64,000 nt of DNA from Galaxea fascicularis (GCA_948470475.1 OX419335.1:15289026-15353025), one strand, 5' to 3'. Shown: positions 27,301 through 35,370, counted from the first letter of the stretch. Numbers and translations are program-made. The notes: generated by a model from the sequence alone, not told the origin.

Positions 27301-28723
27301 TCCGCGGCCCGCCATGCCAGTTTGATGTGGTACAAGACGTCCGGCTCGGACTGATTCGGCCAGACTGTTTTTTCGGAATATGTTCTACCTTGCAGATTCT
27401 GCGTGTTCACTCATTGCCAAACCTGGGTAAGAATAACTAGCGTGACAAAATAACGCGCCCGAACTGTTTGTGCACTTTTGCTAGTGTTGAATGTGTCGTG
27501 TTACCACTGATTTTTAGTCGTTTAAGTATCATTTTAACATGTGTGTACACAGGTCACAATATCCGTGAATTGCTGTCCTCTAACACCCACTTGGCTACCA
27601 TGAGAGTCCTGACAGTCCTGCGACACTGGGTCACCAAACACCCTGAAGTAAGTCTGCAACACATCTGCGTCACTTTCGTTGGCTGTGCTCTCTTGTTTGA
27701 TACAGATTTTAATTTTCTTTGTTGGGATTTAGGACTTTGAAGCTGACCCAACGTTAAAAGATCAGTTAATATCATCAATGAATTATATCATAAACAACGA
27801 TGGGTCCACGAATCTGGAGCAAAAATTCGCAACGGCAATTATAAAGTAAGTCGCACTCGGTTTTGTTTTCTCTTTGCAGTTTTAGTTCTTAGTTGGTTTA
27901 GCTCGTCACGAAAAACAATTTATGTAAGCAGCGCCGTTGACGTTCTTGCGTTGCGATTGATGCTAGTGGGGTGCTAAACTCAGTTGACTGTGAGCAGTGT
28001 TTCTCTTCCGCTGGTTTTGTAGTGCGCACGAGTCTTCCGCGCGGGGAGACTGCGAAGTTTAAGCGAAGAGCCATGAGAAACTTCCCAATGCCCCTCGTTC
28101 TGCTCTCTAATTTGCATACTTTTACCGTCCGGACGCGCGAGTTTTCGGAAGATAAAAGTTCGGCTGCTCTCTGTGTAATCAATTCGATGGGCATTGGGCT
28201 CTCTTTACCCCCTTAATTGTTCGGTTAAGTAGAACAAGACAATACTGCACTTGAAATTCGACGTTTTGTTTTTACATCTGACCAATAGACAGAAAGTCAA
28301 ACGAAAAGTCGTCAGTGCAGTTTGAATACTACCCTGTCGAAATCCTTGTAAAGTAAAAAGAACAAAAACGTTTTTAAAAGTATACTTGAATACGCAGCTG
28401 ATACTTTCTAGTACATTTGCTGATGTGCTTCAGTATTGTTCGGCAACGTCACCTTTCATTAACGTCGGGCATGTGGGGATTTTTAACGCAATGAAATAAA
28501 AATTAATAACGCCGGCAACTATGAAATAGTTTAGCAAGGTGTCCATTTGTCTTTTCTCCAGGACTCTTGCGCGAAAACACGAGGAATTGGAAGCGGCTCT
28601 TTGTTTTGAAAAAACGTTGAATCCTGCGGTAAGTTCGAGTTCCTTTATGGGTAAGGACAGATAATTTTTTATGGAAAGTTGCGCTACATAAATTTTCAAT
28701 ATTGTTATTATTATTATTACATT

Positions 28724-28757
<34 letters not shown>

Positions 28758-31700
28758 GCCTGACATGAGGTGTGACTCTTTGGCTTTTGAACGACACGTA
28801 AAAATTTGTACCTCTTAGAAGATTGGGATGATGAGAATCTATGAATAACGTTAAGTGTGTAATAAACACAGTGACTCAATATTCTCTGATCTTTTGTTTT
28901 CTCTGTAGAACGCAAACGCAGAGGATTTGACAACGTTTGACAAAATCTCCGCCACTCAACTCGCTGAACAACTCACATTCTTGGAACACTTAATCTTTTC
29001 GAAGATCCCCGCGCAGTAAGTAACTCGTTGGTTTTGTTGTTAGTCCCGAGTTTGGAGTACGAATTGATCCATTCGTGTGGAATTTTTGTCTATGAAAGGT
29101 TCTCTTCAAGCATTAAAGCCGGCTGCTTCCCCAACATCGCAACATTTACTTGTTCGTTTTGTCAAATAACACGCCTCTTCAGTATTTTTGTTGTTGTCAT
29201 CATAACCTTGGTAGCAACGAAGCTGCGTACGGAATTAAGCAGCAATCCATCTTACAACACTGGATTATATTACCCACATCAGATTGTACAACCGTTTCCC
29301 CTGCACTATGCCTGCGACATATTTCCTCGCAACGGAGATATGCAACCTTGCCTGTTGCGAGGAACCGGCTTGTGCAAAATGCTTCCCATATAATGGCGCC
29401 TTATTTCTCACTATTTTTTTCTTCTAATGCAGTGAATTTCTCAACCTCTCTTGGATGAAATCGGATAAAAATGTTCGAGCGCCCAATATTCTTCGTGTCA
29501 CCAAACGATTTAATGAGGTACGTTTTCACGTTTTCACGAATTTTCCCTTGTTTTGGAGTTGTTGCGTCGTTGCCTGGAGGTTGGTGGATGATGGAACCGG
29601 TCGGTGCTGAATGCGATCTTTTTATCAGGAGAAGTTGCCGGGTTTGCTTTATTTTGGACTTTGTTCTGTAATGCAAGTATTTCTCTTTGTTTTAACATGT
29701 TTTTGTTATTTTCCTTTCCAGACAAGTTCGCTTGTAGCTTCAGAGATTCTTAGGCGCCAGTCTCCCTCGGCACGCGCCACGGTGATAGAGAAGTGGGCAG
29801 CGGTAGGCGAGGTTTGCCGCAATTTACACAACTTCAACACTGTTCTAGAGATCAGTTCGGCCTTTATGAGCAGTTCTATCTTTAGACTAAAGAAAACTTG
29901 GGAAAAGGTATCTAAACAGGTAAGCCTTCAATTACTTCATCCTTAGATACGCCTCCATTTTGAAGTTTGCAATCTAATTTAGTCAGTTGCATTTTAACTT
30001 GTTTCAATGTGTCATTCTATCACGTTATATGATCCTAACCCTAACCCTTACCCTATCGTAATCTGACTCTACTCCTAACCGTATAACAAATTCTAACGCT
30101 CTCCGATTCTAACACGGTTTTGCTGTCGTACCGTTTGTGACGCTTTGTAAGTAGACTGCGAACAGTCTCTCGTTTGCTCTAAAATCTGTTGAAGGAACGT
30201 GATATGCGAGCTCAATTCGATTTTTGAGCAAAAGAGAGACTGCTCGCAGTCTACTGTGTAAGATGACGTTTGAAGGCATTTTTCCCGTTTCAAACGTATG
30301 TTAAAAATTACCACAACACCCAGACGACGCTTGTTTATTTTTTAAAACGCGTTCCTTATTAAACATTTTGTAGTAAGTGTGTTATAAAAGAGTCTGCAAC
30401 AGTATTTGTTTTGTTTTTAATCCCGACCTTGTCTTGTTACAGACACGGACGCTTATAGATCGGCTTCAGAAGTTGGTCAGTTCTGATGGTCGCTTTAAAA
30501 ACATGAGAGAAGCTCTCAGATGGTAGGTTCAAACAGAATTCAAATTCGGTGGAGAAAGAAATTGTCTGTTGACTGTTCCGCGCCCAAGCTGTAGAACAAT
30601 ATCCTATACTTGCTATACTGCGTTTGGTTACAGTGATTTCGTACTGCACTTCATCCGATGCTAGCTGGCAATATTATGGCTGCATCTAGATGCTTAATAA
30701 TTTTTGAATGGGTCGTTTTTCCTAGTAGGGAAGGAGGGACTAACTTAAGGTATTGAATTAACTTACCTAACTTAAGGCCCGTTTCTCAAAAGCCCCGAAA
30801 AGCCATTTCTAAAACTGCAAACGGGGTATTCTACTAATCTGGTCTTTTACTATGATTTCAAAATACGAAATGGCAACTTTGTTGCAAATTTTCATGCCTG
30901 TAAACGTCTCCGTTTTTAAGATACGAAGTGCATTATGGCACCCGAAATGCGCCCGAAAAGTTTCGGGAGTTTCGAGAAACGGGTCCCAGGTTAGTTATTT
31001 AAGATACAATTACTGTAGTTAAAAGTACCCTTCCCCCCCCTCCCCCCCCCGAACCGGACATAGAAGAGTCATGAAAGAGAGAAAGGTGCTATTTAGTAAT
31101 AGAGTAACAGGGTTGGTGGCAGCCCCAGGGATCTGGGATCACAAGTCATGAGATCAGGATCAGCAAATTTTATCGGGATCACTGAGAGATCAGACTTGGC
31201 ACGTTTTTAGGATCAAGGATCCTAATTTATGGCCACAAAATGGGATGACGACTGACGAAAAAGTATACCTCGTTTCGACCCTGGGACCCGTTTCTCGAAA
31301 GTCCGGAAAACTTTTCGGGCCCGAAAGGTCATTTCTAAAACTGCAGTTTGCTTTTTCTAAAAAGCTAATCTTTTACTATGATTTCAAGATACTAAAGGGC
31401 AAATTTGTTGCAAAATTGAATGCTTGGAAAGTTCTTCGTTTTTAAGGTACGTAGCAAATTATGGGACCCGAAAAGTTTCGGGAGTTTCGAGAAACGCACG
31501 CCCGGAGTAGACCTGGGCAAATACGACTGTTGTCTTCATATATGTTTTTTAAAAAAAGTCATAAATTATCCTTAAAAGCGAAACCTTTTCTTTGCATTGG
31601 TTTGGATTTTATCAGCCGATATATTGTGCGAACCTATCAGTAATAAAGAGTTGCTAAAACCAAACTGAAGTGATGGGAGTTGGGGCTTGTCAGTACATGT

Positions 31701-33115
31701 ACTGTTTAGCAAGGGTTACTACTTGTTTTTGTTTCTTGTAGTGCTGACCCGCCTTGTGTTCCATACCTTGGTTTCTATTTGACGGATTTAGCGTTTATTG
31801 AAGATGGCACCCCCAATAATAATGAAAATGGACTCATTAACTTCTCCAAGATGAGAATGGTGAGCATTTCATTGTAAAACAAAGGTGTTACATTTTTTAA
31901 AATTTCTGCGCATTTTCACAAAGGTTTATATAGGTTTGTTTAAGTAAAATGAATAGAAATATTGCAATTTAGACTGACCCGCGGGTAGCTTAGCTAATCG
32001 TGGCAGGTTAGTCTGATGAAACAGAGGCAATTATTACAGTACAGGATTAAAACTGAAAAAGATAAGTGTATTTGGGCGAGATTGAACAAAAACAAAGGGC
32101 TTGAGATACTAAAGGTACTTACAATTGTGTCTTCTCTAATAATTCTTTAGATCAAATATTGTTTTATCGATTTCAATGTAACTGTCTTCAGTTTTCAAAA
32201 TGTCAAATAGTAGTCTTTTCATTTCTTTCTTAAAACTATTTTTCGGCAACTTTTTTATTCTTTCAGGTATCCCATTCCACACTTTTTCTCCAACGCGTGA
32301 AAGAGTATACCCTCAGAGCATTTATTCATTCGCTTCTTTTCTTGCAATACCCGTCGGCGTTTAGTACTGCGACAGCCACAGTCGCCAGTTACTTTCTATT
32401 CTTAAAATGTGAAAGAAAGGCCAATACGTTTAAGTGACGTCAGGCGCGGGAAGCCGCGTTGAATTAACGTGCCTAATTGTGTTATTTACCTGTTGGTTTT
32501 AGATCGCTCAGGTGATTCAGGAAATCAAGCATTATCAACAAAATAAGTACACACTGGATCACGATAAGAAGGTGAGGTGGACGAGCCTGGATTGCCCCTC
32601 AATGTTAACGCGGCCGGCATGTGTAGCAAAAAGAGAGTGATGTTTATGACCCAATTCCAGGCTGAAATATGGACAACTTTTTGTCGGGTAATCCGAGAAA
32701 CAGCCGTAAACAAACAAAATCAGCGCTATTGGCCTATAAGTTCTATAATTACTTATGTTTGAGTTCGAGTACGACTTTTCAAATCTATTGTAGTTTGCCG
32801 CGTGCGTTGGTGATATAAATCTTACTTTTATAATCTCCGTATTTGCTGGTAAGCTGTAAAGGTTCGGGTGACTGGCTTGTAATTCGTAGTCGCGATCTCG
32901 TGTGGCCTGATAGCCCCTCGCTCCCCCATTACACAGATGTTTTGCCAAGCTTCTCCACTTATTGACAAAAATTGTTTGTTTGATTTCAGATAATCCAGTA
33001 CTTGACGTACAAAGGTAATCTTATGGATGAGGACATGCTTTACCGCACCTCCCTCGCACTGGAACCAAAGAAGCGAGCGTCCTCTAAAATGAAGCAGCCG
33101 GTGGAGACAATCTGA
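230..33115 (+). CDS. RasGRF: RasGRF-type Ras/Rac guanine-nucleotide exchange factor (3' part, 24 exons)
   Basis: The protein would swap GDP for GTP on Ras (CDC25 domain) and on Rac-type GTPases (DH-PH) at the plasma membrane under calcium/calmodulin control; this is the known role of the RasGRF1/2 family. All 24 exons have GT-AG borders and matching phases; they sum to 3849 nt (1282 codons plus stop). Domains by residue of this partial protein: Glu-rich stretch 1-25, IQ motif 26-39, DH about 62-250, PH about 278-415, REM about 440-545, Ser/Pro-rich linker 550-930, CDC25 about 1035-1280. Alignment in my head to vertebrate RasGRF is continuous over IQ, DH, PH, REM and CDC25, including the conserved [12 protein letters not shown] block. 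The N-terminal PH and coiled coil lie before base 1. A further optional exon may sit at 517-576. Family identity is very secure; orthology to GRF1 versus GRF2 cannot be assigned, since the split is expected to be vertebrate-specific. Confidence 0.95.
517..576 (+). CDS. RasGRF: Possible optional RasGRF exon (20 codons)
   Basis: This is an open 60-nt segment, phase 0 to 0, preceded by TTATAG and followed by GTGAAA, the same donor as the upstream exon. It begins DSDDG, reminiscent of the EDSD found just before the IQ motif in vertebrate RasGRF, and could be inserted without disturbing the frame. It is not needed for the chain; only transcripts can decide. Confidence 0.3.
868..925 (-). repeat. 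Degenerate tRNA-derived SINE head
   Basis: On the reverse strand this resembles the 5' tRNA-like part of the SINE at 56425-56597 (a GGGA.CAGGGAT.G.GCAGTG..GAGAGCAC pattern). It lacks the rest of the element. It lies in a RasGRF intron. Confidence 0.4.
1832..2085 (+). CDS. RasGRF: RasGRF exon: IQ motif and start of DH domain
   Basis: Acceptor TTAACAG, donor GTATTG, phase 0 to 2. It starts with the IQ motif [14 protein letters not shown], a calmodulin-binding signature, then [14 protein letters not shown] and the DH helix with E.EYVQSL, then MAASSKKPP. These blocks are close to vertebrate RasGRF. Confidence 0.93.
2865..2944 (+). CDS. RasGRF: RasGRF exon: DH domain
   Basis: Acceptor ATTGCAG, donor GTGAGT, phase 2 to 1. 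It reads [11 protein letters not shown]...WPTLVLG, matching the DH segment that follows FLN in vertebrate RasGRF. Confidence 0.93.
3063..3380. repeat. Foldback repeat with inverted termini and hammerhead-like core
   Basis: The ends are inverted copies: GTGTCTA..GGTAAGCTGAAAGCC and ...CACTCATTGGGCAC on the left reappear reverse-complemented on the right, ending at 3380. A second inner copy of the same segment (around 3184-3230) and inverted halves around GTTTGAGC...GGCAGCCAT (about 3138-3170 versus 3262-3290) make a complex hairpin. The inner segment at 3231-3263 matches the hammerhead ribozyme core and is described in the findings. No coding capacity is seen. Confidence 0.7.
3590..3666 (+). 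CDS. RasGRF: RasGRF exon: DH domain
   Basis: Acceptor TTTAACAG, donor GTCCGT, phase 1 to 0. It reads [19 protein letters not shown], the next DH helix. Confidence 0.92.
3978..4094 (+). CDS. RasGRF: RasGRF exon: DH domain
   Basis: Acceptor GTTACAG, donor GTGAGT, 117 nt, phase 0 to 0. It encodes [15 protein letters not shown]... to LTAPMHR, the helix before the conserved R.P.YI.TLHELL of DH. At the equivalent of the vertebrate TYPMFQIPRY motif it reads TAPMHRVPAY across the next junction. Confidence 0.92.
4751..4860. mobile_element. 110-bp near-perfect palindromic foldback MITE
   Basis: Two arms of 55 bp are reverse complements with one mismatch, centred on GAGCTC at 4803-4808. The termini are TAGCCTGCG...CGCAGGCTA. 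The flanks AAATTTGTC (4742-4750) and AAGTTTGTC (4861-4869) look like a 9-bp target duplication with one difference. A 9-bp duplication is typical of Mutator-like elements (known for that group), so this is probably a non-autonomous derivative. It lies in the RasGRF intron. Confidence 0.75.
4980..5456. repeat. A/C-rich strand-asymmetric block ending in GCCAC repeats
   Basis: The + strand of this stretch is conspicuously poor in T and rich in A and C, and ends in several tandem copies of the pentamer GCCAC near 5416-5440. The long reverse-strand reading frames over it are a consequence of this composition. No protein domain or signature is visible. It may be a dispersed repeat; the borders are approximate. 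Confidence 0.45.
5708..5876 (+). repeat. Dispersed repeat, copy 1
   Basis: Beginning near TTTTAGAGGTCGTGAAAAAT and ending near ACGCGAGGCACCCCTGA, this segment recurs in the same orientation at 19763-19923 in another RasGRF intron. The two copies share several long matching blocks separated by diverged sequence. Confidence 0.65.
7185..7600 (+). repeat. Two-unit tandem repeat with TATA-like region, probable retroelement 5' fragment
   Basis: Units of roughly 100 bp containing ACAAACAACAGAC.GAC and AAAAGACGGATCGAAA occur twice in tandem (about 7220-7310 and 7320-7410). They are followed by a TATTTATACC motif near 7509 and a segment that I recall from Penelope-like elements of corals (GACTCTGATGATGACTTCCGCTC). 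Assignment to an element class is by memory and is tentative. Confidence 0.4.
9780..9960. repeat. Probable MITE with inverted CTAAAACAGTG termini
   Basis: CTAAAACAGTGG near 9786 is matched by the inverted CACTGTTTTAG near 9944. The interval is non-coding. The true outer limits may extend to about 10045. Confidence 0.35.
10843..10953 (+). CDS. RasGRF: RasGRF exon: DH domain
   Basis: Acceptor TTTCCAG, donor GTAAGC, 111 nt, phase 0 to 0. It encodes [19 protein letters not shown] followed by [12 protein letters not shown], the most conserved DH helix of the family. Confidence 0.95.
11733..11850 (+). CDS. RasGRF: RasGRF exon: end of DH, DH-PH linker
   Basis: Acceptor TGTAACAG, donor GTACAT, phase 0 to 1. 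It encodes [22 protein letters not shown] and the helix up to FIRQG, almost collinear with vertebrate RasGRF. Confidence 0.95.
12686..12849 (+). CDS. RasGRF: RasGRF exon: second PH domain, N-terminal half
   Basis: Acceptor TTAAAG, donor GTACAT, phase 1 to 0. It encodes [12 protein letters not shown], then [15 protein letters not shown] and GRLHLSK, the first strands of the PH domain next to DH. Confidence 0.92.
12961..13155. mobile_element. MITE with AGTATCACCCAACTAGT terminal inverted repeats
   Basis: Left end AGTATCACCCAACTAGTGGAC and right end GTCCGACTAGTTGGGTGATACT are inverted repeats about 195 bp apart. A palindromic GGACTATTAGTAATAGTCC lies inside. The target duplication is unclear. 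It follows the first PH exon of RasGRF. Confidence 0.65.
14706..14763 (+). CDS. RasGRF: RasGRF exon: PH domain (small exon)
   Basis: Acceptor TTCTTAG, donor GTAAGC, 58 nt, phase 0 to 1. It encodes [19 protein letters not shown], matching the NGVISLIDCTLLEE strand of vertebrate PH2. It is short, but both junction phases fit its neighbours. Confidence 0.88.
15303..15780. repeat. Inverted pair of related 100-bp segments
   Basis: The segment around 15310-15400 (TTAGTTGGGGGGCCAACACGG then CTAAAATTACAGT) has an inverted counterpart at about 15685-15775 (ACTGTAATTTTAGCC, CCCCCCAACCAAGATGG). The interval between them is non-coding. It could be a transposon or a hairpin formed by two insertions. Confidence 0.5.
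16387..16565 (+). CDS. RasGRF: RasGRF exon: PH domain, C-terminal half
   Basis: Acceptor CATCATAG, donor GTAGGT, phase 1 to 0. It ends in the PH C-terminal helix [12 protein letters not shown], a string shared with vertebrate RasGRF. Confidence 0.95.
16850..16960 (+). repeat. Penelope-associated repeat with hammerhead-like motif
   Basis: The motif CTCTGACGAAGGGCTATCGC followed by TCGAAACGTCAGC contains the hammerhead core residues CUGANGA and GAAA and a cleavage-site GUC. The following sequence with AACTCTGTTGATAATACC is of a type I recall from abundant coral retroelement ends. It lies in a RasGRF intron. Confidence 0.5.
19763..19923 (+). repeat. Dispersed repeat, copy 2
   Basis: Second copy of the repeat at 5708-5876; matching blocks include AGAGGTCGTGAAAAATTCGA, GCAGTTTAAACCGGACGC and CTTGGACGCGAG. 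It is non-coding in both places. Confidence 0.65.
20151..20227 (+). CDS. RasGRF: RasGRF exon: PH-REM linker
   Basis: A long T tract and CAG precede; donor GTGAGT; phase 0 to 2. It encodes [16 protein letters not shown] and a Ser-rich end, aligning with the CVDNIRCNGLMM segment after the PH helix. Confidence 0.85.
20830..21075. repeat. Block of inverted and direct AGACGCATTA motifs
   Basis: Copies of AGACGCAYTAT and its complement ATGCGTCT occur at least seven times here, together with repeated GTATAAAGACGGG. This suggests a self-folding repeat or small satellite. No reading frame is supported. Confidence 0.5.
23638..23974. mobile_element. 337-bp MITE with long terminal inverted repeats
   Basis: The left end (TTGGCCTGCCAGCGAGCTCT and on to GGAAAAGGAGAGCTTG) is reverse-complementary to the right end (CAAGCTCTCCTTTTCC ... 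GCTCGTAGGCTAA). The repeats are roughly 75 bp long. A CACGTGACGTCA motif lies inside. The termini resemble the TAGCCTGCG ends of the element at 4751-4860. The flanks share TATTA but a clean target duplication is not evident. Confidence 0.7.
24295..24316. repeat. End of a TAGCCTGCG-family element
   Basis: The hairpin-like terminus GCCTGCCACGCAGGCTA is nearly the same as that at 35929-35945. The other end of this copy cannot be placed with confidence; C-rich sequence precedes it. Confidence 0.4.
24594..24669 (+). CDS. RasGRF: RasGRF exon: start of REM (RasGEF N-terminal) domain
   Basis: Acceptor GATTTTAG, donor GTCTGT, phase 2 to 0. It encodes [20 protein letters not shown], aligning with SDASLYCDDVDIRFSKTMNSC of vertebrates. 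Confidence 0.9.
25239..25500 (+). CDS. RasGRF: RasGRF exon: REM domain
   Basis: Acceptor TTTATAG, donor GTATGA, 262 nt, phase 0 to 1. It encodes [20 protein letters not shown] and then [14 protein letters not shown], the core of REM, followed by a basic Ser/Pro stretch that starts the linker. REM stabilises the CDC25 domain in this family. Confidence 0.95.
25803..26945 (+). CDS. RasGRF: RasGRF exon: long Ser/Pro-rich linker between REM and CDC25
   Basis: One exon of 1143 nt, acceptor TTTATAG, donor GTGAGT, phase 1 to 1. It encodes about 380 residues of low-complexity, Ser/Pro/Arg-rich sequence with many SP sites and repeated PSSP, RRPSPP and PPPKSP motifs, so it is probably disordered and heavily phosphorylated (inference). 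Near its end, RRRSSIS is followed by the block [13 protein letters not shown]. That block is also found in vertebrate RasGRF next to a basophilic phosphorylation site, so this control region appears conserved. The rest is not alignable to vertebrate linkers by eye. Confidence 0.92.
27553..27647 (+). CDS. RasGRF: RasGRF exon: linker to CDC25 (VLRHWV)
   Basis: Acceptor TACACAG, donor GTAAGT, phase 1 to 0. It encodes [20 protein letters not shown] and [10 protein letters not shown], matching NRVLNVLRHWVSKH of vertebrates. It joins in frame directly to the exon ending at 26945. Confidence 0.92.
27733..27845 (+). CDS. RasGRF: RasGRF exon: region before CDC25
   Basis: Acceptor GATTTAG, donor GTAAGT, phase 0 to 2. 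It begins [12 protein letters not shown] and ends in a helix with KFATAII, aligning with the DFETNDELKCKV to ANIIR segment. Confidence 0.9.
28562..28628 (+). CDS. RasGRF: RasGRF exon: region before CDC25
   Basis: Acceptor TCTCCAG, donor GTAAGT, 67 nt, phase 2 to 0. It encodes [20 protein letters not shown], a variable acidic helix with little family conservation. Confidence 0.85.
28695..28757. repeat. (ATT)n microsatellite
   Basis: Interrupted run of ATT trinucleotides in a RasGRF intron, the longest simple repeat in the window. Confidence 0.9.
28909..29015 (+). CDS. RasGRF: RasGRF exon: start of CDC25 RasGEF domain
   Basis: Acceptor CTCTGTAG, donor GTAAGT, phase 0 to 2. It includes [20 protein letters not shown], the conserved opening of the RasGEF catalytic domain (vertebrate ALEIAEQLTLLDHLVFKKIP). 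Confidence 0.95.
29433..29517 (+). CDS. RasGRF: RasGRF exon: CDC25 domain
   Basis: Acceptor AATGCAG, donor GTACGT, phase 2 to 0. It reads [13 protein letters not shown], then RVTKRFNE, matching the EFFGQGWMK to KHFND segment. Confidence 0.94.
29722..29919 (+). CDS. RasGRF: RasGRF exon: CDC25 catalytic core
   Basis: Acceptor TTTCCAG, donor GTAAGC, 198 nt, phase 0 to 0. It carries [33 protein letters not shown] and [14 protein letters not shown], which are signature blocks of the Ras-contacting core. Confidence 0.96.
30152..30253. mobile_element. 102-bp foldback MITE with 9-bp target duplication
   Basis: The ends TAGACTGCGAACAGTCTCTC and GAGAGACTGCTCGCAGTCTA are inverted repeats, each end itself containing a small hairpin. 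Flanks CTTTGTAAG (30143-30151) and CTGTGTAAG (30254-30262) form a 9-bp duplication with one mismatch, which fits a Mutator-like origin. It lies in a RasGRF intron. Confidence 0.75.
30443..30522 (+). CDS. RasGRF: RasGRF exon: CDC25 domain
   Basis: Acceptor GTTACAG, donor GTAGGT, phase 0 to 2. It reads [20 protein letters not shown] then ALR, near the catalytic helical hairpin; the vertebrate counterpart is LIDKLQKLVSSEGRFKNLRE. Confidence 0.95.
30776..30986. mobile_element. MITE with GGCCCGTTTCTC termini, copy 1
   Basis: The left terminus GGCCCGTTTCTC is inverted at the right as GAGAAACGGGTCC. The interior TTTTACTATGATTTCAA and the AAAAGTTTCGGGAGTTTCGA end recur in the copy at 31284-31503. 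Confidence 0.7.
31284..31503. mobile_element. MITE with GGACCCGTTTCTC termini, copy 2
   Basis: Same orientation and structure as the element at 30776-30986, about 510 bp further on in the same RasGRF intron. Its right terminus is eroded (GAGAAACGCACGCCC). Confidence 0.65.
31742..31859 (+). CDS. RasGRF: RasGRF exon: CDC25 catalytic hairpin (PCVPYLG)
   Basis: Acceptor CTTGTAG, donor GTGAGC, phase 2 to 0. It contains [19 protein letters not shown], the RasGEF signature, then [11 protein letters not shown]. Confidence 0.97.
32503..32571 (+). CDS. RasGRF: RasGRF exon: CDC25 C-terminal helix
   Basis: Acceptor GGTTTTAG, donor GTGAGG, 69 nt, phase 0 to 0. It encodes [20 protein letters not shown], aligning with ISHIIREIRQFQQTAYKIEH. 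Confidence 0.95.
32990..33115 (+). CDS. RasGRF: RasGRF terminal exon with stop codon
   Basis: Acceptor GATTTCAG, stop TGA at 33113-33115. It encodes [20 protein letters not shown] and a short basic tail, matching the QYLLDQSFVMDEESLYESS end of vertebrate RasGRF. Confidence 0.95.
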   Translation: MIQYLTYKGNLMDEDMLYRTSLALEPKKRASSKMKQPVETI

Positions 33116-33455
33116 AGTCAGGCTTCAGAACGGTCTCTTTCTCTTAGCTGAAACGCCTTATAATGGCCCGAGCGATATATCCTGGTAGTATTTGTTGAAT
33201 TATCTTTTTTCTTGGCCCACTATCGTTGCATGTACAGGATATATTTTTACTTCTCCTTACCTCCTATTTATATTGTACAATGCGTTAAATTACTTATTCC
33301 AGTATTTGATTGCGAAATTGTATCAACAGCTTGTTTCGATATTAGAAAGAGCTGTACGTAAATCATTCATCAATTTATGGACGCTATTAAAAAGAAATAC
33401 AATATTGTAAAACGACTTCTGTGATCGTTATTGAACGATAGCCGTAAAATACCAG

Positions 33456-33461
33456 AATAAA
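33456..33461 (+). terminator. Candidate polyadenylation signal of RasGRF
   Basis: A canonical AATAAA lies about 340 bases after the RasGRF stop codon and is the first one there. The cleavage site cannot be seen. Confidence 0.5.
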
Positions 33462-33834
33462 AATATCCGTATTCGCTAGATGTGGCGTAAAATAATACGA
33501 AGTAAGCAATCATTCTTAATGATGATTATCAGACTTGTGTGAATTAAGGTACTGCAAAAGCAATTTAAAACCCTCCCTCACCAGTGGGCCACCAGCTTTT
33601 GCTTTCCCTCCATCCCCTGTCCTCTCTCAAGTGGGACGTTTGGAAGTAGTACACTATATTACTAATGATCAGTTCTAAGTGAATTGTGGGTAGATTCAGT
33701 CCTTTGTAATAATAATAATAATAGCAATAGTAATTTATTACTTATTAGGCGCAAATTAGCATGTGAATATGATCAAATGCATGCGCCTTACAATAATAAG
33801 CTTTACAATTCTAAATTCTTTGCAATTCTCAAAT

Positions 33835-33903
33835 CAAATGTTGGTTTTTGGAGAGATGAGAAACCGGTGTACCCGGAGAAAAACCTCTCGGAGCCAAACG
33901 TCC
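33835..33903 (-). repeat. 3' body fragment of tRNA-derived SINE
   Basis: This matches the body of the SINE at 56425-56597 (AAATGTTGGTTTTTG..GAGA and ACCCGGAGAAAAACCTCTCG) but lacks the tRNA-like head. The reading frames overlapping it are incidental. Confidence 0.65.
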
Positions 33904-35164
33904 CGAACATTGAAATGGCGGATGAAGAAACATGCGATAAAAATGGAAATGATACGACAGATAACGACAACAGATTCTTTAACTCTATTGATGGTCAATC
34001 CTTTCACTTCACTGGTGTCACAGAAACCGAAAATGCGTCCCGACACCAATAGCGCAAACTTTACTGTAACACAGCTCGGCTCGTGCTATTAACTTTTAGT
34101 CTGTCAACGACGTCTTGTTTCATTCCCGCTTTCTCTTTATTTCATAGTCGCAAATAAGTGCTAAACTGAAAAAGGGTTATTTTACTTGCCGAGCGCAAAC
34201 ACAATGTAGAAAACTAAAACCATGTTTTCCCTTCAGAGTACTTTAGTTTCAAGACTGTTGAGTTCACTCACACATTGTCTTTTAAAATCATAATCCACAA
34301 TCGTATTCTGTGTATGTATTGGCATGTTAGAAGAATGTTAAAAGCTTAGCACTCGTACGTGATCATTGAGCATTTCGGTTGCGTATTTATGGTCGTTTTG
34401 CATGTTGCTATGTGAATTATTTCTAATCAGTTCAGCTTGCGAACGACGGTTGAAACACTATTTAAAGCTGAAGGCTATTGTTTCGGCTTGACGAAGCACA
34501 GAACTATTATTCAACTGAGTATTACTATTCTCAGTAATGTGACACTGTTTCTTTGAAGGAGAACAAAACCATTTTTTCCTTTTCCCTTACACGTTACTTT
34601 CCGTAATTGTATTAAATCATCATTCAGTTCAAGGTTTATATCAAGGAAACCTTCTCAATGATAACCGACCTCCTTGCTTGTTATGGGGCATTGGCAGATG
34701 CTTATAATGTAACCTCCAGCAAAGATCTATACATTTCACATATCAGGTATAATTAATTTTCTATTATTACTACTAATTTGGCGTTTTTTTGCGAAGGAAG
34801 TGATGTCGCAGTCAAGTCATCAAGTCAAACTTTAATGAAATTCGTTTTCCTAACAAATAGAAACGTCTATCCAAGTCTCTATGCGAAAAAAAAAAAAACG
34901 ACAAGTTGTTTCGGAAAATAGAAGGGAAACATCATCCAGACTATGTGCAGTTTATACTACATTTAGTCAGTGATCGTTCTAAGACGTTTGCATGAACCTG
35001 TCCTGGTGCAAAGAAACGTACGCGTGTCCTTGACTAAACTGCTTTATTGTTAGAATTATTCTTTACCATGATATCTGCTTTGTAATCGTCTTGCATCGAT
35101 GTGTGAAAAGGTCTGCGTTTGAGTTTCTGAAGAGCGGGGTAAGAAATCTTTTTACAGCAAATGC

Positions 35165-35370
35165 AAACAAACATAATTATGAAATAAATCACATGTGAAC
35201 TGCGGATGTGAGTTTTTTCAGGCTTCTTTACGCAGTTGTATGAATTGCGTTTACAACTGCGAGGATAAGTCTCCATTTGATTTCACATCCACAGTTCACA
35301 TATGATTTATTTCATATATATAATCTACAATGATCTCTTTCACGGGAGCACATGAACCTACAATTGGCCT

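Noticed and set aside
27396..27426. A 31-base micro-exon candidate with good AG and GTAAGA borders between RasGRF linker and CDC25
   Set aside because: Including it shifts the frame and puts a TGA in the next exon; joining 26945 directly to 27553 keeps the frame.
30030..30056. Telomere-like CCTAACCCTAACCCTTACCC
   Set aside because: Only two to three units in an intron; more likely a chance or repeat-derived short tract than a former telomere.
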